From: Luethyella okanaganae
GTDB taxonomy: Bacteria > Actinomycetota > Actinomycetes > Actinomycetales > Microbacteriaceae
NCBI RefSeq assembly: GCF_042660285.1
Contig: NZ_JBHSTP010000001.1
Location: forward strand, 1,302,001-1,366,000
Direction: 5' to 3'
DNA length: 64,000 bases
In this document: one piece after another, positions 18,426-27,143 of the stretch
Position numbering within the stretch: position 1 is the stretch's first letter
Layout of the letters: each line of letters starts with the position of its first letter
Notes under the pieces: generated by a model
Database searches by the model: none
The model's input: the letters and a program-made list of their open reading frames with translations, nothing else
Told to the model about the DNA's origin: nothing
Position numbers and translations under genes: made by a program

Positions 18426-19349
18426 CTACAGTCGAGGGGCGGTCGGCAAGCCGTCGACCGCTCCCTCCGCCGAGCGTCGCGGAAGCACGAGGAGCACGAC
18501 CCCGAGAATCACGAGCGCCAGGCCGATCCAGCCGGGAGGACCGAGACGTTCGCCGACGACGATCACCGCGAGCATGGTCGCGACGAGCGGTTCGAGGAGG
18601 GTGATCGTGGTAGCCGTACTGCTGCGTACCCAGCGCAGACCGGCGCCGAAGAGCAGGTAGGCGACGAACATGGGACCGAGCGCGAGATACAGCGTGATCG
18701 CGGCGCTCTGCGACGACTGGGTCAACGGCTGACCGGTCGCCAGTAGCACGGGCAGGAGAAGGACCGCGCCGAAGCCGAAGAGGCTCCCCATCACACCATG
18801 TGGCTCGTGCCCGCGAGCGATCACACGCTCCGATGCATACGTGTACAGCGCGTAGCTGAAACCGGCGAGCAGCCCGAGCAGGATCCCGAGCGCGGGGGCC
18901 GCGTCACCGTCACCTGTTCCGTGACCGCCGAGCCCCAGGAGGACGACTCCTGCAACGGCCAGGGCGGTGCTCACCGCCCAGCGCGAGCCGATCGCCCGCC
19001 GATCGACGGCGTATTCGATGACGGCGGCGAAAACAGGCGCTGAACCGAGCGAGACGACGGTTCCCACCGCGACGCCGGCGAGATGCATCGAGCTGTAGAA
19101 CGCGAGCGGATAGGCGAACACCCCGAGCGCGCCGGGGATGAGCCAGCGCAGCGCGACACGGTCGCGAAGCACCTGCGTCGCGTCGTGGACTGAGACGATG
19201 AAGAGCAGAACCCCACCGACCGTCATGGTCGCCGCTCCCGTCGCAAGCGGGCTCACCTCTGACGGCAGGAAGTGGGCGGCCGTCCCCGTCGTGCCCCAGA
19301 GCGCCGAGGCGAGCAGAAGCGGCAGCACACCTCGAAACCTCGGCTGCAC
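18426..19349 (-). CDS. EamA/DMT-family transporter
   Basis: 307 residues with ten predicted transmembrane helices in two EamA repeats; the first begins PLLLASALWGTTGTAAHFLP and the second has GILLGLLAGFSYALYTYAS. These are drug/metabolite exporters whose substrate cannot be told from sequence. GTG 19349 follows AGGGGGG by 4 bases. It is the last gene with clear backbone character before the accessory region. Confidence 0.85.
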   Translation of the reverse strand: MQPRFRGVLPLLLASALWGTTGTAAHFLPSEVSPLATGAATMTVGGVLLFIVSVHDATQVLRDRVALRWLIPGALGVFAYPLAFYSSMHLAGVAVGTVVSLGSAPVFAAVIEYAVDRRAIGSRWAVSTALAVAGVVLLGLGGHGTGDGDAAPALGILLGLLAGFSYALYTYASERVIARGHEPHGVMGSLFGFGAVLLLPVLLATGQPLTQSSQSAAITLYLALGPMFVAYLLFGAGLRWVRSSTATTITLLEPLVATMLAVIVVGERLGPPGWIGLALVILGVVLLVLPRRSAEGAVDGLPTAPRL

Positions 19350-19490
19350 TCGACCCCCCTGCGCGTTCGTGGGCGCTTCTCAAACCTTCCGGCGCCAAGC
19401 CTACAACCCTGATTCTCCGGGTTCTGCGGGCCGCTTCAGCCCGGGGTGAGCTCGGCCATCGCACTCCGGATCCACGGACAAGCGCTCGTG

Positions 19491-19524
19491 ATTAGCGTAC
19501 ATTGTTCTATTAGCGTACATTGTT
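19491..19524. promoter_or_regulatory. Direct-repeat operator before MFS-TetR operon
   Basis: ATTAGCGTACATTGTT occurs twice exactly (19491-19506 and 19509-19524), an 18-bp period, just upstream of the ribosome binding site at 19532-19538. Each copy is centred on the palindrome GTAC. It is the likely binding site of the downstream TetR protein. Confidence 0.7.
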
Positions 19525-19543
19525 ATCAAACGAGGAGGCCGGG

Positions 19544-21001
19544 ATGACAGAAAGCCGCGTGACAGTGGAGGCGCCGACGACCCCGGCTCGTGCATTGGCC
19601 GGGTGGGCGGTGGTGGCGGTCGTGCTCATGGGCGATCTGCTCGATCTGCTCGACTCCTTGGTGACGACGATCGCGGGGCCGTCGATCGTACGCGATCTGG
19701 GCGGTGGCGACGAGTTCATCCAGTGGCTCGCCGCCGGGTACACGCTCGCGATGGCTGCCGGCCTTCTCATCGGCGCCCGGCTGGGCGACATGTTCGGCCG
19801 CAAGCGCATGTTCCTCGTCGGGATCGCCGGTTTCACCCTGGCCTCGCTCCTGGCAGCGACCGCGGCCTCTCCCGACATGCTCATCGGCGTGCGCATCGCG
19901 CAGGGACTGCTCGGCGCGATGATGGTCCCGCAGGCGCTGGGCCTGATCAAGGCGAGCTTTCCTCCGGACAAGGTGGGCGTCGCCTTCGGGCTGACCGGCC
20001 CGGTACTCGCGCTCGGTGGAGTCGGCGGCCCGATCGTCGCCGGCTGGCTCGTCGATGCAGACTACTTCGGCTGGGGGTGGCGGATGATCTTCGCCATCAA
20101 CATTCCCATCGGCGTCGCCATCATCATCGCGGGGGCGATCATCCTGCCGCCTTCGACGCCGGACCGCCGAGTCGGGCTCGACATCGGGGGTGCACTGCTT
20201 GCCGCGCTGGGAATGGGCGCCGTCGTCTTCGGCTTGGTACACGGCCGGGAGTACTCGTGGCCATGGTGGATCATCGCGATCATCGGCGGAGGGTTTCTTG
20301 CCCTCATCGTGTTCGCCGTGACGCAGGCCGCCCGCGAGCGGGCGGGACGATCCACGTTGGTCACTCCGTCGCTGTTCGCCAAGCGTGCGTTCCTTGCCGG
20401 GCTCGGGGTCGGTGCGCTGTTCTTCGGTGCGATGCTCGGCTCCTCGCTGCTGTTCGCCCTGTTCTTCCAACTCGGGCTCGGCATGACCCCACTGCAGGCG
20501 GGGCTTGCGGCGGCTCCCCAGGCGGTCGGCATGATCGTCGGCTTCGTCCTCTCTCAGGTTCTCGGCCTCTCCCGCCGCACGATGTTCATCGGCTTCGCTA
20601 CGGTCCTGGCCGGATTCCTGACCATCATCCTGCTCACCGCGGCTCTGAGCGGCAGTCTGAGCGCCTGGCCTCTGCTCGTTCCCCTCGGAGTGGTCGGAAT
20701 CGGCATGGGCATGGCCATCGCCCCGTACTTCGACATCGTTCTGGCCGGCGTCGACGACCAGGAGGTGGGTTCTGCGTCCGGCAGCCTCACCGCGGTCCAG
20801 CAACTCGGCAACGCGGTCGGCGTCGCGACCCTCGGCACGGTCTACTTCACGGTGCTCGCTCACACCGTGGGAGACGAGGCGGGATACTCTCACGCACTCA
20901 GCACCGCCCTCGGCTGGTCAGCGGGGTTCGTGGTCGCCGCGGCGCTCATCACGACGCTCCTCCCCCGCAAGGGTCGCGAGAACGCAGAGCTCCAGCGTTG
21001 A
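19544..21001 (+). CDS. MFS transporter, DHA2 drug-exporter type
   Basis: 485 residues with about 14 transmembrane helices. Motif A appears as GARLGDMFGRKRMF after helix 2, and motif C-like GLTGPVLALGGVGGPIVAG occurs in helix 5, typical of drug:H+ antiporters. ATG 19544 follows GAGGAGG. A TetR gene follows after 11 bases, so pump and repressor share an mRNA under the direct-repeat operator. The substrate is unknown. Confidence 0.88.
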   Translation: MTESRVTVEAPTTPARALAGWAVVAVVLMGDLLDLLDSLVTTIAGPSIVRDLGGGDEFIQWLAAGYTLAMAAGLLIGARLGDMFGRKRMFLVGIAGFTLASLLAATAASPDMLIGVRIAQGLLGAMMVPQALGLIKASFPPDKVGVAFGLTGPVLALGGVGGPIVAGWLVDADYFGWGWRMIFAINIPIGVAIIIAGAIILPPSTPDRRVGLDIGGALLAALGMGAVVFGLVHGREYSWPWWIIAIIGGGFLALIVFAVTQAARERAGRSTLVTPSLFAKRAFLAGLGVGALFFGAMLGSSLLFALFFQLGLGMTPLQAGLAAAPQAVGMIVGFVLSQVLGLSRRTMFIGFATVLAGFLTIILLTAALSGSLSAWPLLVPLGVVGIGMGMAIAPYFDIVLAGVDDQEVGSASGSLTAVQQLGNAVGVATLGTVYFTVLAHTVGDEAGYSHALSTALGWSAGFVVAAALITTLLPRKGRENAELQR

Positions 21002-21012
21002 AAGAAGAGAGA

Positions 21013-21744
21013 ATGGAAGCCATGGCCACCACCGATCCGGGTTCCCCGGCGCTCACTCCGATCTGGGAGGTCGAGCCTCTACGCCCCCGCAACACGGCCC
21101 GGCTCGACCGGGTCCGAATCGTGACGGTCGCGATCGGCATCGCCGACACCGACGGGATGGACGCGGTCACCATCCGCCGCGTCGCCACCGATCTCGGTTC
21201 CGGTCCAATGTCGCTCTACCGGCATCTGCCCGGCGGTAAAGACGACCTGATCGACCTCATGCTCGATCGGGTCATCGGCGAGCACACCCTGGCCGGGATA
21301 CCGAGCGGGAACTGGGCGGCTGACCTGACCGTATTGGGAGAGGAACGACGTGCCGCCGCGCTACGGCATCCGTGGTCGATCATCCCCGCCGCACGTCCAA
21401 CACTCGGACCCAACGGCATGCGGCGGCTGGAGGTGGCTCTCTCGATCTTTGGAGAGGAAGGCCTGCCTGCAGAGCGCAGAGCCTGGGGCGTCGGCGTCCT
21501 GGACGCCTACGTCACCGGCGCCGTCGGCCAGGAACTCGCCCGGCACAACGAGCAGACCCGAACGGGCATGAGCGCAGAGGACTGGCAACGCGCAATCGAG
21601 CCATACATCTCACGTATGCTCGGCACAGGCGACTACCCTCACATTGCCGAGTACGTCTCCGACGCTCCCACGGTCGATCCGGCCGAACACTTCCGGGCCG
21701 GCCTGAGTGCGGTGACGACCGGAATCGTCCGCGGTCTCCGTTAG
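21013..21744 (+). CDS. TetR family regulator
   Basis: 243 residues. The N-terminal helix-turn-helix lies around 40-75 (MDAVTIRRVATDLGSGPMSLYRHLP), preceded by about 30 residues of extension; the C-terminal ligand domain resembles TetR_C. Cotranscribed with the MFS exporter, which it probably represses in response to an exported compound. ATG 21013 follows AAGAGAG; ATG 21022 is a possible alternative. Confidence 0.87.
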   Translation: MEAMATTDPGSPALTPIWEVEPLRPRNTARLDRVRIVTVAIGIADTDGMDAVTIRRVATDLGSGPMSLYRHLPGGKDDLIDLMLDRVIGEHTLAGIPSGNWAADLTVLGEERRAAALRHPWSIIPAARPTLGPNGMRRLEVALSIFGEEGLPAERRAWGVGVLDAYVTGAVGQELARHNEQTRTGMSAEDWQRAIEPYISRMLGTGDYPHIAEYVSDAPTVDPAEHFRAGLSAVTTGIVRGLR

Positions 21745-21765
21745 GCGACCAGATGCGCAAGGAGG

Positions 21766-22188
21766 CTACTCAGCAGATGGCCGCTGACGTTGCTTCTTGG
21801 TGGCCGATCGCTGTTGCTTTGCTGCGAGGCGCCGACGGTCTGAGCCGCGAGTGCGCTTAGTCGCTCGGCGGGGAGTCGCATCGGGAGCAAGACCGGCGGC
21901 AACGAGCACTGCCAGCTTTTCGAGCGCGATCTCGCGATTGCGCAGCTGGGAGCGTTGTTCGGAGGCCGCGACGGTGACCGCACCGTTCACGAGACGACGA
22001 CCGAGACGAGTGAGCAACATCTGACGCTGGGCTTCAGAGAGCGCCAACGAGTCCGCGATATTCCACGAGAGCTCAACGCGACTCTCAGAGGTGTTCACAT
22101 GCTGACCGCCGGGACCCGATGAACGTGAGAACCGCCAAGCGAGTTCGGTCGCTGGAATCATGAGTGTGGGTGCCACATCCAAGTCCAT
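21766..22188 (-). CDS. arfB: Alternative ribosome-rescue factor ArfB
   Basis: Peptidyl-tRNA hydrolase that rescues stalled ribosomes. 140 residues, class-I release-factor-like domain with the catalytic GGQ at 27-29 (SSGPGGQHVN) and the diagnostic lysine/arginine-rich C-terminal tail (ATKRTRGSDRRRLAAKQQRS) that enters the mRNA channel. No codon-recognition domain is present, which separates it from RF1/RF2. It is convergent with the TetR gene. Confidence 0.92.
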   Translation of the reverse strand: MDLDVAPTLMIPATELAWRFSRSSGPGGQHVNTSESRVELSWNIADSLALSEAQRQMLLTRLGRRLVNGAVTVAASEQRSQLRNREIALEKLAVLVAAGLAPDATPRRATKRTRGSDRRRLAAKQQRSATKKQRQRPSAE

Positions 22189-22302
22189 GCATCAAGCGTC
22201 GCACGATGTCACCCGGGGAGGCTTCAGCGAGAAATTGCAGCCGGATGTGGCTTTGGGTTGCTGGGATACCGATTCGCCCCGGCAGCTATGGGTCGGGAGA
22301 GC

Positions 22303-22731
22303 CTAGGCGGCTTGGGCTGTGAGCAGGCCGCGTTCGCCGAAGACCTTTTTGGCGATGAAGGTGGCGTTGAGGGCTTTGGGCATGCCGCAGTAGACCGCGG
22401 AGTGCAGGAGCGCTTCGACGATCTCGTCCGTGGTGAGTCCGACGTTGAGGGCAGCGTTGATGTGCACCTCGAGTTGGGGTTCGCAGCCGCCCAGAGCGGT
22501 CAGCATGCCGAGTGTGACCAGTTGGCGGTCGCGAGGGGCCAGACCTGGTCGCACGTAGATCTCCCCGAAGGCCCAGGCGACGACCTGATGCCCGAGCTCG
22601 GGCGAGATATCGGCCAGGGAGTCGATGACTTTCTGGCCGCCGGCGCCGTCGATCGCGGTCAGGGCTTCCATCCCGCGTTCGAAGGACTCCTCCCGAGAGT
22701 GACCCACAGTGCTTGCGGTATCGTCGATCAT
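22303..22731 (-). CDS. Carboxymuconolactone decarboxylase family protein
   Basis: 142 residues, all-alpha CMD/AhpD-like fold: PGLAPRDRQLVTLGMLTALGG and LEVHINAALNVGLTTDEIVEALLHSAVYCG. The CxxC pair of AhpD peroxidases is absent, so a redox role is unlikely and a decarboxylase or lactone-related role possible. Its start overlaps the stop of the MerR gene by 4 bases, so it is the second gene of the merR operon. Confidence 0.88.
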   Translation of the reverse strand: MIDDTASTVGHSREESFERGMEALTAIDGAGGQKVIDSLADISPELGHQVVAWAFGEIYVRPGLAPRDRQLVTLGMLTALGGCEPQLEVHINAALNVGLTTDEIVEALLHSAVYCGMPKALNATFIAKKVFGERGLLTAQAA

Positions 22732-23144
22732 CGTCGTTCTGCTTTCTTCTCTGAGTTCAGCTGCTGTTCGTAGTGGGTGATCTTGTCGTTCAGGGCGAGT
22801 GCGTTCTGTTGAAGTGCGCTGATGTGGGTGGCAAGGACCCCGGCATGGTCGCGGAGCATGGCGATCCTGTCGGGAATGGTCGCATCTCCTACCGCCCGGA
22901 GCCGGGCGAAGCGTTTCATGTCAGCGATCGACATCCCGGTCTCTCGGAGCCGAAGCAAGAATTCCAGCCAGGCCAGGTCTGCGGAGGCATAGCGACGCTG
23001 GTTGCCGGTCGTGCGACCCACCCGCTCGATCAGGCCGGCCTTTTCGTAGTAGCGCAGAGTGTCGGCCGAGAGTTTGGTGAGCTGAGAGACCTCCGCGATC
23101 GTCAGGGTCGACTCCTGCTGGGTGAACGCGTCTTTCATTGCCAT
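22728..23144 (-). CDS. MerR family regulator
   Basis: 138 residues. Winged helix at the N-terminus (LTIAEVSQLTKLSADTLRYY, TTGNQRRYASADL), then a dimerisation coiled coil; no cysteine-rich metal site. It resembles the NmlR/AdhR-like aldehyde- or electrophile-responsive branch. It is cotranscribed with the CMD gene and probably autoregulates through the 19-bp-spacer promoter upstream. The start is ATG 23144 or ATG 23138. Confidence 0.88.
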   Translation of the reverse strand: MAMKDAFTQQESTLTIAEVSQLTKLSADTLRYYEKAGLIERVGRTTGNQRRYASADLAWLEFLLRLRETGMSIADMKRFARLRAVGDATIPDRIAMLRDHAGVLATHISALQQNALALNDKITHYEQQLNSEKKAERR

Positions 23145-23150
23145 ACCCTG

Positions 23151-23181
23151 AGCCTAAAACCTGGAGCGCACTCCACGTCAA
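23151..23181 (-). promoter_or_regulatory. MerR-type promoter with 19-bp spacer
   Basis: On the minus strand, -35 TTGACG (complement of 23176-23181) and -10 TAGGCT (complement of 23151-23156) are separated by 19 bases. The spacer contains the dyad TGGAG-TGCG-CTCCA (23162-23175). This is the classic MerR operator layout. Confidence 0.8.
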
Positions 23182-23467
23182 GCCATGATGTGGCGGTGTG
23201 ATCAGGCTCGCTACCGAGAGCGGTCCCGCATTCTCCCGAGATGCAGACGACCGAAGCCATCTGGCGAGCATCTCGACTGTCGCATCAGCAGCGACAACAA
23301 TGCGGCACTTCGTCGACTCTTCGGCACACTCAGGGATCGACACGACCCTGCCCCCAGACCGTCGCTGCCATTTTCAGCAGAGCGGCCGACGGGCACGCGA
23401 GTGAAGCGCCTTCCAGGGTTCTCGAAGCGATCAGGTGGATACCTCAACCGCTCCCAGAACGAAGACT
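23182..23467. other. Intergenic region, no gene seen
   Basis: About 290 bases between the merR promoter and the hxlR stop. Short reading frames exist on both strands but none resembles a known family or has a ribosome binding site. Confidence 0.5.
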
Positions 23468-23893
23468 TCACTCAGTGGTGTCATCGAATCTCTCGCGGGC
23501 GAGGGCGATCTGCACCTGATGTTCCTCGGTCCAGTTGACGAGGGACTGGATGGTGCCGAGAAGAGTGCCTCCGAGCGTGGTGAGCCGATACTCGACCCGT
23601 GGGGGTATCTCGGGGTACATCTGTCGGTGGACCAGCCCGTCGCGTTCGAGGTTGCGGAGCGTCACGGTCAGCATCCGCTTGCTGATGCCGTCGATCTCGC
23701 GGCCGAGTTCACCGAACCGCATCGTCTTCTCTTCCAGGAGCGCGATCACCAGAAGCGACCATTTGTCCGCGATGCGGTCGAGGATCTGACGGACCCCGCA
23801 GTCCTCGCGCACGTCCCACTGGAACGCGTCGCGCCCGTCAGGGCAGCAAGCGGACGCCTGCTCAGTTACTTCTGGGTTACCGAGTGATGTCAA
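23468..23893 (-). CDS. HxlR family regulator
   Basis: About 141 residues: winged helix of the HxlR type, CGVRQILDRIADKWSLLVI, ELGREIDGISKRMLTVTLRN, PPRVEYRLTTLGGTL. Cys residues (ACCPDG, EDCG) near the N-terminus could make it redox- or electrophile-sensitive, as in HypR/QorR-type members. It is divergent from a DHA2 exporter. The start is uncertain: AAGAAGG precedes TTG 23893, GTG 23911 has no ribosome binding site, and GTG 23938 lies inside the likely operator. Confidence 0.85.
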   Translation of the reverse strand: MTSLGNPEVTEQASACCPDGRDAFQWDVREDCGVRQILDRIADKWSLLVIALLEEKTMRFGELGREIDGISKRMLTVTLRNLERDGLVHRQMYPEIPPRVEYRLTTLGGTLLGTIQSLVNWTEEHQVQIALARERFDDTTE

Positions 23894-23920
23894 AGTGCCT
23901 TCTTGTGCCACCTCACCATG

Positions 23921-23938
23921 GTGACTGATCCTGGTCAC
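23921..23938. promoter_or_regulatory. Dyad operator between hxlR and MFS
   Basis: GTGAC-n8-GTCAC spans 23921-23938. A further GTGACTGA copy occurs at 23951-23958, so the gap carries repeated half-sites likely bound by the HxlR protein. Confidence 0.55.
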
Positions 23939-23985
23939 GGTTACAAGTAGTGACTGAGATCTGTTGTGTTACCGAGGAGCATTCT

Positions 23986-25413
23986 GTGGTTGAAGCGAAG
24001 ACATCAGAGCCGCTCGCACGAGCGGGTGCGAGGAGCACATGGGGCGTTCTGGCGGTCGTGACCGGCGCACTGTTCCTGGAAGGCATCGATATCGCGATGC
24101 TCAACATCGCTGTGCCCAGCATCGCCGCCGACATCGGCCTCGCCACCGGTTCGGCGCACTGGGTGATCAGCGCCTACGTACTCGCCTACGCCGGCTTCAT
24201 GATCCTCGGAGGCCGCGTCGCCGACCTCATGGGACGACGCCGGGTCTTCCTCATCGCGCTCACGGTGTTCGTCGTCTTCTCAGCCCTCGGCGGACTCGCA
24301 CAGGAGGCGTGGGTGCTGGTCCTGGTGCGCTTCATCACCGGCGCCACCGCCGGGTTCATGACCCCGGCCGGCTTCAGCCTGCTGACCACCAGCTTCCCCG
24401 AAGGCCCACGACGCAACAAGGCGCTGGCGATCTACGGGGCGATCGGCGCCTCCGGGTTCCTCCTCGGCGTGGTCGCCGGCGGACTCCTCACCTCCCTCGG
24501 TTGGCAGTGGGTGTTCTTCGCCCCGGCACTCATCGGCGCGATCTTCCTGGCCGCAGGATGGGCCTTCGTCCCGCGTACCGCTTCAGTCGCTCACGCGAGC
24601 GCACGGTCCGGACGGTTCGATCTCGGCGGGGCAGCCACTCTCACCATCGCCATGGTCGCGCTCGTCTACGGTATCGTCACGGTCGGCGAGAACCCGGGCG
24701 ACGCCATCGGAATCGTCGCTTTCACGCTGGCAGCGGCGTTGTTCGTCGCATTCTTCATCATCGAGCGCCGAGTCGCTGAACCGTTGATCCCCTCCGGAGT
24801 GCTCACGCAGGGATTGCTGCCGTGGGCCAGCGCGGTCGGGCTGCTGTTCATCGGAGCGTTCTTCGCCTGGCAGTTTCTGCTGACCCTGTTCCTGCAGCAA
24901 TATCTGGGCTGGGGTCCTCTCCAGACCGGTCTGGCCTTCGCAGCGATGGGAGTGGAACTGATCATCGCTCCGCTCCTCACACCCAGGCTCGTGAACCGAT
25001 TCGGCAATGTCCCGGTCATGATCGCAGGCTTGTTCGCCGTGGCTCTCGCCTTCCTCCTGACCCCGCGCGTGGACGGGTCCTCGGGCTTCTTCGACCTTCT
25101 GCCATCGCTGCTGTTGCTCGGCGTCGCCTTCGCCTTCATCTACGGCCCGCTGGCCGCCGCCGCTGTTGAAGGTGTGGACGAGTCCCGGCACGGGGTCGCA
25201 GGTGGCGTCGTCTACACCGGCTTCCAATTCGGTGCAGCCCTCGGAGTTTCACTCGTCACTATCGTCCTAGTCGGGAGCGGCCACGACGCAGCCATGCTGG
25301 GCGACTACCAACGCGCACTGATCGTCCCCGCCATCGCCGCCGCGCTGGCCCTGCTCCTCGGGCTCGTCACGCTGGCTCGTCAACGTCTCATCTCCGCCCA
25401 GGAAGCCAGCTGA
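23986..25413 (+). CDS. MFS transporter, DHA2 drug-exporter type
   Basis: 475 residues, about 14 transmembrane helices, with motif A GGRVADLMGRRRVFL and SIAADIGLATGSAHWVIS before helix 2. GTG 23986 follows GAGGAG by 6 bases; an upstream in-frame GTG at 23950 lies close to the operator. Divergent from hxlR. The substrate is unknown. Confidence 0.87.
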   Translation: MVEAKTSEPLARAGARSTWGVLAVVTGALFLEGIDIAMLNIAVPSIAADIGLATGSAHWVISAYVLAYAGFMILGGRVADLMGRRRVFLIALTVFVVFSALGGLAQEAWVLVLVRFITGATAGFMTPAGFSLLTTSFPEGPRRNKALAIYGAIGASGFLLGVVAGGLLTSLGWQWVFFAPALIGAIFLAAGWAFVPRTASVAHASARSGRFDLGGAATLTIAMVALVYGIVTVGENPGDAIGIVAFTLAAALFVAFFIIERRVAEPLIPSGVLTQGLLPWASAVGLLFIGAFFAWQFLLTLFLQQYLGWGPLQTGLAFAAMGVELIIAPLLTPRLVNRFGNVPVMIAGLFAVALAFLLTPRVDGSSGFFDLLPSLLLLGVAFAFIYGPLAAAAVEGVDESRHGVAGGVVYTGFQFGAALGVSLVTIVLVGSGHDAAMLGDYQRALIVPAIAAALALLLGLVTLARQRLISAQEAS

Positions 25414-25536
25414 GGCACGGCCGTTCTCCTCTGCGAAACTCGCGAGACGGCAAGCATCTGACCTGAACTTCTTCCAGACAACGAGGCTTCTCTCGGTGAG
25501 CTGTTCGGGTTCGGCGGTCTATGCGATCATGTGGGC

Positions 25537-25938
25537 ATGACATCGATCCAGCGCCTCCGCCCCCAGGGGCTCGTCTCCAGCCCGGCCTTCAGCCATGTCG
25601 CCATCGTGCCGCCCGGCGCGACCACCATCTACGTCGGGGGTCAGAACGCCGTCGATGCCGACGGCTCGATTGTGGGCGAAGGCGACGTGGCCCTGCAGTC
25701 CGCCCGCGCCCTGGAGAACGCGAAGACCGCACTCGCCGCGGCCGGCGCGACCCTCGGAGACGTCGTGCACTGGACGGTGCTCTTCGTCGACGGCGTCGAC
25801 CTCGCGGCGGGGTACGGGGCGATCGCGCTGGAGCTCGCGTCCGATGAACCGGCCCTAGTGACCGGGGCGCGTGTCGCCGGGCTGGGCATGCCCGGCGCGC
25901 TCGTCGAAATCAGCGCGGTCGCCGCCGTGCTGCGATGA
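25537..25938 (+). CDS. RidA family protein
   Basis: 133 residues, YjgF/YER057c/UK114 fold (YVGGQNAVDADGSIVGEGDV, GDVVHWTVLFVDGVD, LVEISAVAAV). RidA proteins hydrolyse reactive imines/enamines. The catalytic Arg of archetypal RidA is followed here by VAGLGMPGALVEI, so subgroup membership (Rid1-Rid7) is unclear. No ribosome binding site is visible. Not obviously in an operon. Confidence 0.85.
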   Translation: MTSIQRLRPQGLVSSPAFSHVAIVPPGATTIYVGGQNAVDADGSIVGEGDVALQSARALENAKTALAAAGATLGDVVHWTVLFVDGVDLAAGYGAIALELASDEPALVTGARVAGLGMPGALVEISAVAAVLR

Positions 25939-25972
25939 AGGTCAGACCGTCGGCCGAACGCCGGGGGCGTTG

Positions 25973-26026
25973 ATGCCGTCATACATCGCGTTGCTGCGCG
26001 GGATCGATGTGGGCGGCAAGAACCTG
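25973..26026 (+). pseudogene. 5' fragment of a DUF1697 gene
   Basis: The 18 codons MPSYIALLRGIDVGGKNL match the conserved start of DUF1697 proteins; similarity stops abruptly, the frame runs on into unrelated sequence and ends near 26150. It is a gene truncated by recombination beside the GlxA regulator. Confidence 0.65.
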
Positions 26027-26116
26027 TGCGCACCTAACACTCAGACGGCGGATGCTCGCCGCCACCCCGCGGCGCGGCAAAGGAAACAAGGTCACAACAA
26101 CGCGGGTGGGGTGCTG

Positions 26117-27073
26117 CTATTCGTGAAAGCTGCGCCGGTATCGGCTCGGTGAGGTGCCAAGGGATGCTCGGAAATGGTCGCGAAGCGTGAAGGCGCTTCC
26201 GAAACCAGCCTGTTCGGCGACCTGGTCGATCGAGAGTCGGGTGGTCTCGAGCAGCGTTCTGGCGAGATCGATTCGCTGCCGGGTGAGCCACTCCCCGACG
26301 CTCAGCCCGACTTCCGAGCGGAATCGTCGGGTGAACGTGCGACGGCTCATAGTGGCATGCTCCGCCAGCGCGGCGACAGGCAGCGGCCGCCCGAGATGCC
26401 GGAGTGCCCACGCCCTGGTCGCCGACGTGCTCGCATCATCCGCAATGGGCACCGGCCTCTCCACATACTGCGCCTGTCCCCCGTCGCGCCAGGGCGGGAT
26501 GACGCAACGCCTGGCGACGTCGTTCGCGATCCGACTGCCATGATCGGTGCGGATCAACTGCAGGCACAGGTCGACTCCGGCCGCAGCGCCCGCCGATGTG
26601 AAGATCCGTCCGCTCTGCACATAGAGCACGTCGACTTCCACGTCGACCGCAGGGAACGCGGCCCGGAAGTGCTCCGTTCGATTCCAGTGAGTGGTGGCAC
26701 GATGCCCGTCGAGCAAACCCGCCGCCGCAAGCGCATACGAGGCCAGGCAGATCGAGGCGAGACGCGCAGACGATGGAACCAGGGCGAGTGCCGCAGCGAG
26801 TTCCTTCGAAAGCCGCTCCGGCCCGGTGATGTCTGCATGGTGTTCCGCTGCGGGAATGATGACGGTATCCGCTGTCCCAAGAATGGATGCGTCATGGGCC
26901 ACGACAATGGTGAAGTCCGACGCCGTACGAACCGGCCGTCCGTCCGGCGAGCAGGTCATCACCTCGTACAGTGGCTGCCCCTTCTCGTCGAACGCCGAGC
27001 CGAACAGTCGCGTTGCGATGCTCAATTCGAAGGGCAGCACCCCTTCGGATGCGAGAACGACGATCCGATGCAT
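26117..27073 (-). CDS. GlxA family transcriptional regulator (DJ-1/PfpI + AraC HTH)
   Basis: 318 residues. The N-terminal DJ-1/PfpI-like domain (VVLASEGVLPFELSIATRLFG; nucleophile-elbow region ICLASYALAAAG) is fused to an AraC double helix-turn-helix (about 225-318: AALAEHATMSRRTFTRRF, SIDQVAEQAGFGS). Such proteins usually activate or repress a neighbour; here it is divergent from the quinone oxidoreductase. AGAGGA precedes ATG 27073. A second GlxA-type regulator is at 44.1 kb. Confidence 0.88.
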   Translation of the reverse strand: MHRIVVLASEGVLPFELSIATRLFGSAFDEKGQPLYEVMTCSPDGRPVRTASDFTIVVAHDASILGTADTVIIPAAEHHADITGPERLSKELAAALALVPSSARLASICLASYALAAAGLLDGHRATTHWNRTEHFRAAFPAVDVEVDVLYVQSGRIFTSAGAAAGVDLCLQLIRTDHGSRIANDVARRCVIPPWRDGGQAQYVERPVPIADDASTSATRAWALRHLGRPLPVAALAEHATMSRRTFTRRFRSEVGLSVGEWLTRQRIDLARTLLETTRLSIDQVAEQAGFGSAFTLRDHFRASLGTSPSRYRRSFHE

Positions 27074-27143
27074 GGCCCGATCCTCTCATATATTGTCCAT
27101 CAGGCCACTCGCAGCGACGCCACAACCGGACGAATCTGGATTT

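Noticed and set aside
19350..19543. Left-end copy of the tRNA-Val 3' sequence as an integration repeat
   Set aside because: I looked for the tRNA 3' segment in this gap and found none, so a simple tRNA-integrated island cannot be claimed.
19526..20893. Long frame opposite the first MFS exporter
   Set aside because: Charged, low-complexity antisense translation of membrane helices.
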